Virus record (IMG/VR): IMGVR_UViG_3300009703_000077 | Span: 1-29,179 of that record | Source: a virus | DNA length: 29,179 bases | Reading direction: 5' to 3' (one strand) | Translations under genes and position numbers: made by a program | In this document: in pieces, positions 16,891 through 24,420 of the stretch | How the letters are laid out: each line of letters opens with the position of its first letter | Position numbering within the stretch: the stretch's first letter is position 1 | Notes under the pieces: model-generated | Databases searched by the model: none | Told to the model about the DNA's origin: nothing | Seen by the model: the letters and a program-made list of their open reading frames with translations, nothing else

Positions 16891-17152
16891 TGATAAATTG
16901 AAGATTGAGCATAACATTGAAATGCCTTATTCAAAGCATGGTGGCAAAAACAAAAAGTGGGACAACATAAGAAAAACCATTTTGTTAATGCAAGTAGGCG
17001 ATAGTGTCGCCTTTACTAATAGGCATGAGGCTATGCGCTTTAGGACTAGGGCATACACAATGAGCAAGACACAGGAAGTCACAGGTAAATGGGTTATAAG
17101 GACATTGCATGATGCTGAACCAGTAGCTTGGCGAGTATGGAGAGTAGAATGA
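16883..17152 (+). CDS. Small basic protein with VGDSV and WRVE motifs (unknown)
   Basis: The frame is open from 16772, but ATG at 16883, overlapping the previous gene by 8 bp like its neighbours, is the better start and gives 89 aa. The protein has the pattern LLMQVGDSVAF, a basic helical stretch (RHEAMRFRTRAYTMSK), and the end VWRVWRVE-like WRVWRVE. I recognise this layout from many small phage early proteins of unknown function. The basic helix after a short beta strand could bind nucleic acid. Function remains unknown. Confidence 0.6.
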   Translation: MNDDKLKIEHNIEMPYSKHGGKNKKWDNIRKTILLMQVGDSVAFTNRHEAMRFRTRAYTMSKTQEVTGKWVIRTLHDAEPVAWRVWRVE

Positions 17153-17307
17153 CAAGATTGCGTGTAAAGAACAAATGTATTTTTGGAGCATTCTTGGGTT
17201 ATACCGATGAAACAAAAAAGAAAGTGCGGTTTCTTGACGAAGAAACAAATGAAATCGTGGTCTATAAATCAAACCGAGTAGAGAAAACTTATGATAAATG
17301 GAACTAG
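17149..17307 (+). CDS. Very small early protein, 52 aa (unknown)
   Basis: ATG at 17149 overlaps the previous stop in the form ATGA, and the frame runs 52 codons to TAG at 17305-17307. The product begins MTRLRVKNKCIFGAFLGYTD and is Lys-rich with alternating hydrophobic residues, which suggests a small beta-barrel-like fold. I recognise no family. The 4-bp overlap with a supported gene and lack of competing frames support it. Its stop is directly followed by the promoter element at 17309. Confidence 0.5.
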   Translation: MTRLRVKNKCIFGAFLGYTDETKKKVRFLDEETNEIVVYKSNRVEKTYDKWN

Positions 17308-17308
17308 T

Positions 17309-17349
17309 ATTCCGATAAGGGTTTTCTTTATAGAGTAAGGAGTTATACT
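17309..17349 (+). promoter_or_regulatory. Phage promoter with ATTCC-N5-GGGTT element (copy 3)
   Basis: ATTCC (17309-17313), five bases GATAA, then GGGTT (17319-17323). The -35-like TTTTCT (17322-17327) is 16 bases from TATACT (17344-17349). The start codon of the replication gene is only six bases after the -10 box, unlike the other copies. AAGGAG (17337-17342) lies before the -10 box, 13 bases from the ATG. Confidence 0.65.
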
Positions 17350-17355
17350 TAAATT

Positions 17356-18000
17356 ATGTCTATAAAATGTCTTAATCAAGCACTAAACCAACAAGGACTA
17401 ACACCAACAAAGAAATTTATATTAGTAATACTAGGCAATTACGCTGACGAACAAGGCACTTGCTATCCATCTTACAGACACATAGCAGATATAGTCGGAC
17501 TTGCCGACACCAAAGGTGTTCAAAGAGCCATAAAGGAATTTGAGCAAATGGGTTTGCTATACATAGAGCATCGTAAAGCTGAAAATGGCGGAAACACTAG
17601 CAATAGATACCATTTGCGGTTAGGTGAGGGTGTAGAAACCCCCAAGGGTGCAAAAGCGTGGAAGGAGAGGGTGGAGAAACCCACCAATACTAAAGATAAT
17701 ACTAAAGATAAATATAATGATGCGTTTCTAGAGTTTTGGTCTTTATATCCAAGAAAGCTAGGAAAGAAGATGGCTTATAAATCGTTTATCAAGTTTGATG
17801 AAAAACATTACAACAAGATTGTTTATGGTGCAGGTAGATTTGCAGAAAGTCAAAAAGCGACAGAAGTAAGATTTATACCGCACCCTACAACATGGTTGAA
17901 CCAAGAGAGATGGCTTGATTGGTTCATAACTGATGAGTATGGGTATGTAATACGACCTAAAGAAGATAAAACCAAAGGAGCAAATCAGCTTGCAGGATAA
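17356..18000 (+). CDS. Winged-helix replication protein (replication initiator / helicase-loader type)
   Basis: Residues 1-85 form a winged helix-turn-helix of the kind found in phage replication proteins: LTPTKKFILVILGNYADE, then YPSYRHIADIVGL and VQRAIKEFEQMGLL. A Lys/Thr/Asn-rich linker follows (about residues 90-120). The C-terminal domain has LEFWSLYPRKLGKKMAYKSF and FIPHPTTWLNQERW, a pattern I recognise from the C-termini of phage replication organisers. The primase-helicase gene follows 12 bases later, which supports a role in origin binding or helicase loading. See the promoter entry at 17309 for the unusual start context. Confidence 0.75.
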   Translation: MSIKCLNQALNQQGLTPTKKFILVILGNYADEQGTCYPSYRHIADIVGLADTKGVQRAIKEFEQMGLLYIEHRKAENGGNTSNRYHLRLGEGVETPKGAKAWKERVEKPTNTKDNTKDKYNDAFLEFWSLYPRKLGKKMAYKSFIKFDEKHYNKIVYGAGRFAESQKATEVRFIPHPTTWLNQERWLDWFITDEYGYVIRPKEDKTKGANQLAG

Positions 18001-18012
18001 CAGGAGAGTAAA

Positions 18013-19710
18013 ATGAAGCAAGAAACACCAGAAGAACATGGTATAAAATTGAAGAAATATGACTACGGAACACAAAAGGTTAAGTGTCCACAATGTCAAC
18101 CACCACACAACATGAAAGACAATCCTTTATCGGTGACCATCAATGAAGAAGGAACAGTTTGGTTCTGTCATCATTGCGACTGGAAAGGCTCATACTATAA
18201 AAACACAGATAGGTATTATGTGCCAAAGAAACCTGTATATCAAAAACCTATAACACCGAAATTGAGCAAGAATCAAAGAATGTATGATTACTTCAACAAG
18301 CGTGGCATAACTAATACTATCGTTGATGAATTCAAAATCTTTGATGAAAAAGGGTGGTATGGATTTCAGTATTTCAACTTGAACAATGAATTAATCAACA
18401 TCAAATACCGAAACGAAAACAAAGAGTTCAGGCAAACGCAAGGTGCAGAACAGATACTTTACAATTATAAAAATGTAGCAAAACAAGAAGTGGTGGTATT
18501 CACTGAAGGCGAGATGGATGTATTGAGTATTGCTGAAGTAGGCTACCAAGCTACAACATTGCCTAATGGTGCACCAAAAGAAGCTAAATTCAACAAAAAC
18601 GATGCTAGATACAAAGCATTAGCTAATTGCCCTTTAGATGCTAAGAAGATTATATTGTTCACTGACAACGATGTTGCAGGAAAAGCATTACACAAAGAGT
18701 TGCTACACAGGTTCGGTAAAGATGTTTGTTGGTTTGTTAGAATGCCGAAAGACTGCAAAGATGCAAACGACATACTAAACATACATGGTGCGGTAGAGTT
18801 AAAACGAATACTAGACGAAGCTGAACCATACCCAATAGATGGTCTATATACCGCTAACGACTATTATTCTCAGATACAAGACCTTTATGATGGGAATTAT
18901 GAAAGACCTATAGAAATAGGCATGAAAGGTCTAGATGATATATATAAGATTATGACTGGGACATTCCACACGATAACAGGCATACCAAATCATGGTAAAA
19001 GTATTTTCCTAGACCAAATACTGCTTAAATTGGCTATCAATCACGATTGGAAGTTCGCAGTCTTTTCGCCTGAACACTCAACCAGTATGCACATACGCAG
19101 ATTAACGCAAATGTTTACGCAGAAAGGTTTTGACATCGGCTTTGATAACAGAATGGATAAAGATGACTTAAACAAAGCATTAAAGTTTATACATAAACAT
19201 TTCTATTTTATAGAAACCAGAGATAGTGTGCCGACTATAGATACTATATTAGATATAGCTAAGAGTAGTATCTTCAAGTATGGCATAAATGGTTTAGTCA
19301 TTGACCCTTATAACGAAGTTGACGCAAAACGCACAGGAAACGCTAGAGAAGATGAGCATATAAGAGATTTTATTTCACTATGTAAAAGATTTTCAAGGAT
19401 ATACGAAATAGTGACATGGGTGGTCGCACACCCTACCAAGTTGCCTAAGAGTAATGATGGTGGCTATTTACCGCCTACTGCCTATGATATTAGTGGTGCA
19501 GCACATTGGCACAACCAAGCTGACGCAGTATTAACAATTCATAGAGATTTTGACGAAAACACTACTAGCGTTATAACAAGGAAAATAAGGGAACAAGACT
19601 TGTATGGTAAAATCGGTGAGGCAAAGTTCCAATACAATTTCAAAACTAGGGATTTCCAACCATACGAAAAAAAGATTAGCGATACAGATTGGGCAAAAGA
19701 GTCATGGTAG
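18013..19710 (+). CDS. Primase-helicase (T7 gp4 / Twinkle type)
   Basis: This 565-aa protein combines primase and helicase. A zinc ribbon uses Cys25, Cys28, Cys52 and Cys55 (CPQC and CHHC). The TOPRIM domain follows, with TEGEMD (Glu165) and FTDND (Asp218, Asp220). The RecA-like DnaB-type helicase domain begins near residue 300, with Walker A GIPNHGKS at 323-330, Walker B in GLVIDPYNEVD, and an AAHWHNQADAV segment near the end that matches motif 4 of the family. It would unwind DNA and make primers at the phage replication fork. A CAGGAG ribosome-binding site precedes the ATG. No DNA polymerase gene is in the window. Confidence 0.9.
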   Translation: MKQETPEEHGIKLKKYDYGTQKVKCPQCQPPHNMKDNPLSVTINEEGTVWFCHHCDWKGSYYKNTDRYYVPKKPVYQKPITPKLSKNQRMYDYFNKRGITNTIVDEFKIFDEKGWYGFQYFNLNNELINIKYRNENKEFRQTQGAEQILYNYKNVAKQEVVVFTEGEMDVLSIAEVGYQATTLPNGAPKEAKFNKNDARYKALANCPLDAKKIILFTDNDVAGKALHKELLHRFGKDVCWFVRMPKDCKDANDILNIHGAVELKRILDEAEPYPIDGLYTANDYYSQIQDLYDGNYERPIEIGMKGLDDIYKIMTGTFHTITGIPNHGKSIFLDQILLKLAINHDWKFAVFSPEHSTSMHIRRLTQMFTQKGFDIGFDNRMDKDDLNKALKFIHKHFYFIETRDSVPTIDTILDIAKSSIFKYGINGLVIDPYNEVDAKRTGNAREDEHIRDFISLCKRFSRIYEIVTWVVAHPTKLPKSNDGGYLPPTAYDISGAAHWHNQADAVLTIHRDFDENTTSVITRKIREQDLYGKIGEAKFQYNFKTRDFQPYEKKISDTDWAKESW

Positions 19711-19723
19711 TAAGGGAGGAAGC

Positions 19724-19939
19724 ATGAATAAAACATTAGAAGCAGTAAGGGAAGCTAGTATATCTATAGCTTGTTTGTTAGATGATGTTGCAGTTAATGA
19801 TAGTAGTGAACTAAACTTATCTGAATTGCAAAAAGATATAGAACACATACAGGACAAGATAACGATTATAGAAAACTTTTTAGAACCTTTTGTAATTGAA
19901 GAATTTGAAAACATGAAAACGACAAACGAGGAAGCATGA
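19724..19939 (+). CDS. Small helical protein (unknown)
   Basis: The frame is open upstream within the helicase gene, but ATG at 19724 with GGGAGGAA in front is the clear start, giving 71 aa. The product (MNKTLEAVREASISIACLLD...) is helical and acidic, with a probable coiled coil in the second half (LQKDIEHIQDKITIIENFLE). No family is recognised. It ends at the boundary of the plus-strand replication arm, and its last codons overlap a possible small downstream frame at 19936. Confidence 0.55.
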   Translation: MNKTLEAVREASISIACLLDDVAVNDSSELNLSELQKDIEHIQDKITIIENFLEPFVIEEFENMKTTNEEA

Positions 19940-20046
19940 ACATATTTTATTTTAATGACTGGATATATCTAGCCAATCATTTAGTTCTTTCGCCAAAGAC
20001 TCAGTTTCTTTCGGTGTGTTCAAAGAATAATGTTCTATGTTTTTAG
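19936..20046 (+). pseudogene. Possible truncated gene start at the junction with the modification operon
   Basis: An ATG at 19936 overlaps the previous stop (ATGA) and is preceded by GAGGAAGC, almost the same context as the start at 19724 (GGAGGAAGC). The frame has only 36 codons (MNIFYFNDWIYLANHL...) and from 19952 runs antisense through the 3' end of the kinase gene. A good start signal leading to a very short frame suggests a gene cut off when the oppositely oriented cassette was placed here. It could also be a real micro-protein or chance. Confidence 0.3.
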
Positions 20047-20494
20047 CTAGTCTTTGATTAGTGCATATATTGTTTATCTTTGTTATTCTTGATTTCTTGA
20101 ATTTTTCTGATTGATTGTCGCCTCTGTGATTATGCCTAAAGTCTAGCGTTTCAGGTATATTCTCTAACACTATAATTCTTGTGTCATAAGAATTACATAA
20201 TTTCTCTAAGTTTGTGCCAGTAAATAACCTATCACCCTCAAACAGTATGTTCTTTTCAAACTTATCTATGTATTTATCAAAGTCGCTTTGAACCGCCATA
20301 GAAAGTTTATCTGTCCCTGCGAACACTTCTTGTCTTTCGTATATACCTAAAATACTGATATTCCTTTTAGTTTCAACATATCCACGCAACAAACCATACT
20401 TAAATTTTGTTTTCGGTTGTATAAACCCCAATAAAGACCTAACTAGTGTTGTCTTACCAGTTGCAGGGACACCGCCTATAGCTACGCATTTCAT
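19952..20494 (-). CDS. P-loop kinase, likely 5-hydroxymethyl-pyrimidine DNA kinase
   Basis: This 180-aa protein has a Walker A motif GVPATGKT at residues 8-15, a central ILFEGDRLF strand that would carry the Walker B-like acidic residue, and a basic FRHNHRGDNQ segment like the lid of small-molecule kinases. By itself it would be called an AAA_33/zeta-type kinase. Its ATG overlaps the aGPT-Pplase-like gene by 4 bp and it is the last gene of the modification operon. In known thymidine-hypermodified phages a P-loop kinase phosphorylates 5-hydroxymethyluracil in DNA before amine transfer, so that role is inferred here. Substrate is not provable from sequence; a free nucleotide kinase is the alternative. 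Confidence 0.68.
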   Translation of the reverse strand: MKCVAIGGVPATGKTTLVRSLLGFIQPKTKFKYGLLRGYVETKRNISILGIYERQEVFAGTDKLSMAVQSDFDKYIDKFEKNILFEGDRLFTGTNLEKLCNSYDTRIIVLENIPETLDFRHNHRGDNQSEKFKKSRITKINNICTNQRLAKNIEHYSLNTPKETESLAKELNDWLDISSH

Positions 20495-21468
20495 AATGTT
20501 CCATACTCCAATGTTCCTGTATCTAAGAAAACCTCATATAATTCTTTCCTTATAGCTTTGCTTTCATGTAATGGTTGTTCAAGCGTTTCTTCTCTTGCGT
20601 CCCAAAACACTTGCCAATCTATACCTGCCCAATCATCAGCTTCTACTTTCTTAATTTCTTCTGCTTGTCTATCTAGATAATACCCTAAATATCTACCTTG
20701 TTTTTTTCTAAATATCTTTTTGAAGCTACACAAAAGAGTTTCCATTTGGTATAAATCCATATCCACTTTGTATTCTTTTCCAATTTCTTCTCTAATTCTT
20801 AATGCCTGTATTTCTAAGTGCTGTGTAGTTATAGGTTTTAGTTTTTTATTAATAAGTTCATCGTGGCACAAAGCATATAACAATCCATTACGATGCGACT
20901 TGCTACCGCTATAATCAGATAGTTTTAAGTTATCAGGTAAGACATTTACACCCACACAATCTTTCAATGTTTGCAAATAATACCAAGTAGAGTATCTGCC
21001 GAACTTGTGCATATTGAGAATTATGCTTTGCCAAACGAAATCAAAAGACTTTTCTTGTAGCTTATCAAACCTATGTCGCTGTGTTTTCTCTGGGTTATTG
21101 TGCATAATCCATCGTTTATAACTGGCAAATTGGTCTGGTAAATGCCCTTTATTCCATTTCGTGTCAGTTTGATAACGCAACCTGTGATAGTTTTCATTGT
21201 TCCATTTTTTTAATCTGTTTTGGTCAACCAACTCAAAATCAGGGAACTCATTCCATATAATCCAAGCTGTAGGCAAATGATAAGTAGTGCCATATATCCA
21301 AGCTATCCAATACTTTTGTTCTATATTGTGCTCATACCTGTCAAATAAATAATTCAACAACCACAATGCAGGGTCGCAGTCTTTGTGTTCTATAGACCAA
21401 ACGCACCATTCTTTGAATGCTAATTCTCTATTTTCCTGCAACCTATAATCCACGATACCCTGACTCAT
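20491..21468 (-). CDS. aGPT-Pplase-like amino acid:DNA transferase
   Basis: This 325-aa protein is Trp/Tyr-rich and helical, with HKFGRYSTWYYLQTLKD (about 154-170), GLLYALCHDE (195-204), METLLCSFKK (242-251) and GRYLGYYLDRQAEEI (258-272). I recognise this set as resembling the alpha-glutamyl/putrescinyl thymine pyrophosphorylase family, also called amino acid:DNA transferases, which have a DNA glycosylase-like helical fold. In hypermodified phages they replace the phosphorylated hydroxymethyl group on the base with an amine or amino acid. Coupling to the kinase (4-bp overlap) strongly supports this. ATG at 21468 is used here; a TTG directly before it is possible. The family call is from memory of motifs, so subfamily is uncertain. 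Confidence 0.7.
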   Translation of the reverse strand: MSQGIVDYRLQENRELAFKEWCVWSIEHKDCDPALWLLNYLFDRYEHNIEQKYWIAWIYGTTYHLPTAWIIWNEFPDFELVDQNRLKKWNNENYHRLRYQTDTKWNKGHLPDQFASYKRWIMHNNPEKTQRHRFDKLQEKSFDFVWQSIILNMHKFGRYSTWYYLQTLKDCVGVNVLPDNLKLSDYSGSKSHRNGLLYALCHDELINKKLKPITTQHLEIQALRIREEIGKEYKVDMDLYQMETLLCSFKKIFRKKQGRYLGYYLDRQAEEIKKVEADDWAGIDWQVFWDAREETLEQPLHESKAIRKELYEVFLDTGTLEYGTL

Positions 21469-22021
21469 CAAATACTTTTATACAACCGCCTCGCCCATTT
21501 TTATAAACAGCAGAATTGATAACAGGGTCTTTTATGTCATATATACCATCAGAGAAAGTTTTACCTGCTATAAGGAACATTGATAACTGACTTTTAGATT
21601 TTTGCTCACCTAACATTATGAAACCTATATTCTTATAAAAATCTACCGCTTCAGGCTCTGCTGATACTCTGAAATATCTAGCTTTATTTTGAATGGCATA
21701 CAAAAGACTGTAATTGCAGAGTTTCCTAGCTACACCTTTCCTGCGATGTTTAGCAAAAGTGTGTAGTAGTTGTAAATTAGCTACTTTTGGCTCTTTTTTA
21801 GATATGGTTGTTATAATCGCACCACACAATTCGTTATCTTCTGAATAACCAACACACCTGTTCCAATACTTACCCATGTTAGCTTTAGAAACGAATGTAT
21901 GTGCAAATTTATCAGCAACATCTTCTGTAATTGATTCACAGAATGCTTTTTTACTACACCTTGATAAACTCACGAACTTTATTGCCTCTGCTTTTATCAT
22001 GTTTGGTCTTTTGCCAACCAT
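21443..22021 (-). CDS. GNAT-family N-acyltransferase
   Basis: This 192-aa protein has the acetyl-CoA-binding motif A of GNAT enzymes, KHRRKGVARKL (Arg93-x-x-Gly96-x-Ala98), after a beta strand (LQLLHTFA), and motif B near residues 117-135 (FRVSAEPEAVDFYKNIGF). It sits in the middle of the modification operon, so acylation of an amino group on the modified base or a small precursor is a fair inference; protein or metabolite acetylation is possible. The start is uncertain: ATG at 22021 overlaps the amidoligase by 68 bp and ATG at 22000 by 47 bp. Both are unusually long overlaps for this operon. Confidence 0.8.
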   Translation of the reverse strand: MVGKRPNMIKAEAIKFVSLSRCSKKAFCESITEDVADKFAHTFVSKANMGKYWNRCVGYSEDNELCGAIITTISKKEPKVANLQLLHTFAKHRRKGVARKLCNYSLLYAIQNKARYFRVSAEPEAVDFYKNIGFIMLGEQKSKSQLSMFLIAGKTFSDGIYDIKDPVINSAVYKNGRGGCIKVFDESGYRGL

Positions 22022-22829
22022 TGTATTCTTTAATATCCCACACGAATGGTGGGAATTTATAGTCGTAAGAACTCAATATCTCATATACATTGGGTCCATC
22101 ATTCAGTGCAGCATCAATGAAGTTTTCAGCAAATTTGAATTGGTCATGTATTTCCCTTTTGTTAGTTGTAGAGCGAAAGCACCTAAATTCAATAGTTTCA
22201 GTATGTTTTAAACAATAAGTATTGATTGCATATCTGAAAGGTCTGCCCATAGAAACACCATCTTTTCCTGCAGCGTGTAATTTAATGTAATGTTCAAAGT
22301 TTTCAGCTAAATTTATAATGTTGTTGCACATATATGGTGGCATTTCTCTACCGCCATCATATTTAAGATACATCTTGGCTCCTTTTGACTTTTGCATAGC
22401 TATTCCTGCATCGTAGAAGTTATAAAGCGTAGCTATAGTAAGTGCTTGGTTAGACATAATGTATTTGGTTAGTCGTTTCAACGCTTCTATGTCGTTTATC
22501 AATTCAGGCACATGAACATGAAGGTGACCATGATTAACACAAGCAGCAGTCGGTGTGTCGCCCTTCTCAACGAAAAAATTGAACAAATCCATAATAAGTT
22601 CTACTTGTTCTTGCCAAGTAGCTGTGGGTTTTGTATTTATCTCACCGCCCATGTGTGGAGTTTCACCTAATGGGTCACATGCAACATATTGAAAAGGTTC
22701 TATAATGTTTACTATATCGGTTTCAGCATATTCCCATTTACCAAACTTTTCAGGTATCTCATGTTTCCTGTTTATATCACCCCATTCAACCTCATATCCC
22801 CATGTAAATTTCTTTTTGTCGTAATTCAT
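21954..22829 (-). CDS. Amidoligase (COOH-NH2 ligase) family enzyme
   Basis: This 291-aa protein shows the pattern of the Amidoligase_2 family, which shares the glutamine synthetase-like ATP-dependent ligase fold. GYEVEWGD (Glu13, Glu15) begins the active site, GGEINTKP (Glu63) follows, then NHGHLHVHV (His100, His102, His104, His106), and YAIN plus TIEFRCFRS (Glu214, Arg216) near the end. The enzyme would form an amide or peptide-like bond using ATP. Its ATG overlaps the glutamine amidotransferase stop by 4 bp, so the amidotransferase probably supplies ammonia. In this operon the acceptor may be an amino acid attached to a DNA base. Confidence 0.85.
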   Translation of the reverse strand: MNYDKKKFTWGYEVEWGDINRKHEIPEKFGKWEYAETDIVNIIEPFQYVACDPLGETPHMGGEINTKPTATWQEQVELIMDLFNFFVEKGDTPTAACVNHGHLHVHVPELINDIEALKRLTKYIMSNQALTIATLYNFYDAGIAMQKSKGAKMYLKYDGGREMPPYMCNNIINLAENFEHYIKLHAAGKDGVSMGRPFRYAINTYCLKHTETIEFRCFRSTTNKREIHDQFKFAENFIDAALNDGPNVYEILSSYDYKFPPFVWDIKEYNGWQKTKHDKSRGNKVREFIKV

Positions 22830-23491
22830 TGTAAATCCTCAATAACATCTCTAATTCTTATTTGTTTTAAAGCGTTATTCTGTATAACATAATCAACACA
22901 AGACTCGGTTTTTTCTATTCCGAACCCACTAATACCTGCTCTTTCCAATATATCTTTAGTACTTGCTATGAATGTATCTTTGTTCGTTTGTGCATAATAT
23001 AAAGGTCTTTGTTCGTTTCTAAAGAAATGCATAGAAGCTGTGCCTCTTGCATCTATAACTACTGCTGACATAGAACCTTCTAACCACAAAGCATGAGATT
23101 GGTTTTCCCATGCACGCAAGATAATTTCACTATCGCATTTCGTTTCAAATTTGTAGTTGTAGGTATCTTCCCATGTGCTAGGGTCTGCCTGTGTTATCAC
23201 ACCATTATGAACAACAGCTATATCTTGACTAACTATGGGTTGATTCCACTCAATATCGGAAGTGCTATAACGACAATGCGCTATCAGCATTTTTGTATAT
23301 ATATTATCAGGTATATCAAATGCATCAGCTGATTTAGGCAAAATGAAATGTTTTATTTTATTAGCATCTTTGTAGTCTATATAAGCTAGTCCAGTAGCGT
23401 GTTTGCCTCTTATCATTGACTGGTCTAATAGTTTTCTAAATGAATCTATATCTACTCCATCGTTATTATGGACACCTATAACTGCACACAT
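22826..23491 (-). CDS. Class II glutamine amidotransferase
   Basis: This 221-aa protein is a stand-alone class II (Ntn-type) glutaminase domain. After Met removal the nucleophile would be Cys2 (MCAVIGV). Other family elements are in order: IRGKHATGLAY, AHCRYST (Arg74), VVHNGVI (His95-Asn96-Gly97, oxyanion region) and KCDSEII (Asp120, glutamine binding). The domain releases ammonia from glutamine for a partner synthetase. It lacks the synthetase domain of GlmS, PurF or AsnB, and the amidoligase overlapping its 3' end is the obvious partner. All recognisable active-site residues are present, so it is likely active. Confidence 0.9.
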   Translation of the reverse strand: MCAVIGVHNNDGVDIDSFRKLLDQSMIRGKHATGLAYIDYKDANKIKHFILPKSADAFDIPDNIYTKMLIAHCRYSTSDIEWNQPIVSQDIAVVHNGVITQADPSTWEDTYNYKFETKCDSEIILRAWENQSHALWLEGSMSAVVIDARGTASMHFFRNEQRPLYYAQTNKDTFIASTKDILERAGISGFGIEKTESCVDYVIQNNALKQIRIRDVIEDLQ

Positions 23492-23499
23492 ATAATCCT

Positions 23500-24420
23500 C
23501 TACTTATCTATTAGACTTTCACCCTTTTGTCTAGTTTGTGCTCTTTCTATTTCCGCATCTGCGTCTAAACAATGGTGCATTTTTTCTCTGTAATAACAAA
23601 CGATTGATATTCTTTCGTATGCTAGTTTTGCTTTAGTTTCTGTATTAGCGTGGTATTCGTGAACATTGAAGAAACAAACATCGCCTGAACGAACATCAAA
23701 CGCTACTCTGTATCTTGGTATTACTGTGTAAGCACCTTCATATTGACCTGCTTCTAATACAGCTAAATTTCCTAAACCTTCTGCATAATCTCCTGCATCT
23801 ACATGCAATGCAGTTCTGAAGTTTTTGTTAACAGTTATAGTCGTGAATACAGTATCTTTGATAAGAAAATCTTTGCTTGTTTTTTCTGCCATAGCTTTTT
23901 GATTGGCATATCTTTCAGGACAGGCTTCTGCAAAAAGTTTATCTATATAGTGTATGTATGGATAAGCGTCTTTGAACTGTTGAAAATTCTTTTCATACCA
24001 AGATGTTTGTCGGCAGTAAGGAAACCTAGCGTTCCTATCAAAAAACCCTACAACACCTGAGTTTACTGTATTGGCTCTTGAGGTATTGCTCAAAGTTCCA
24101 TCTTTTTTGATACCGCTAAACCTTATTTTACTTAAATCGCCTATGTCCCAATCGGTTTTGGTTTGTTCAGATATTATTCCGCCTGCAGCACCTCTGTTGT
24201 TAGTTGGCGCAGCAGCATTTCTTAATGCTTTCCATGCATCTTTGCATAAACTAGAAGGTATTTTGTTTTTTCTGAAAAAAAATAATGGCTCACCATTTTC
24301 ACCATAGGCATCACAATCATCTCTTATGACTGTGTCGTAGTCTTTTTCTGTTATCCACTCTCCTTTACGCTTTGCTATCTCTTGTTTTGTGTAGTGTGGT
24401 TTTAAATTATAAACTTTCAT
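23500..24420 (-). CDS. TET/JBP-family Fe(II)/2-oxoglutarate DNA base dioxygenase
   Basis: The C-terminal half of this 306-aa protein has a double-stranded beta-helix dioxygenase pattern: TALHVDAGD (His206-x-Asp208), a central LEAGQYEGAYTVIPRYR, FDVRSGDVCFFNVHEYHANT (distal iron ligand His257, less likely His254), and YERISIVCYYRE (Arg270 for 2-oxoglutarate). The spacing and the GNLAVLEAG, HEYHANT and ISIVCYYR elements match the TET/JBP branch rather than AlkB or prolyl hydroxylases. An upstream SRANTVNSGVVGFFDRN segment (114-130) is also typical. Such enzymes oxidise the methyl of thymine (JBP) or 5-methylcytosine (TET) in DNA. The gene overlaps the ParB-like gene by 14 bp. No methyltransferase is in the window, so the base is undecided. 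Confidence 0.83.
   Translation of the reverse strand: MKVYNLKPHYTKQEIAKRKGEWITEKDYDTVIRDDCDAYGENGEPLFFFRKNKIPSSLCKDAWKALRNAAAPTNNRGAAGGIISEQTKTDWDIGDLSKIRFSGIKKDGTLSNTSRANTVNSGVVGFFDRNARFPYCRQTSWYEKNFQQFKDAYPYIHYIDKLFAEACPERYANQKAMAEKTSKDFLIKDTVFTTITVNKNFRTALHVDAGDYAEGLGNLAVLEAGQYEGAYTVIPRYRVAFDVRSGDVCFFNVHEYHANTETKAKLAYERISIVCYYREKMHHCLDADAEIERAQTRQKGESLIDK

Noticed and set aside
20720-20914. Plus-strand frames opposite the modification operon (for example 20720-20914, 23093-23332, 23803-24060)
   Set aside because: Each lies antisense to a well-supported enzyme gene and has no start signal or recognisable product.
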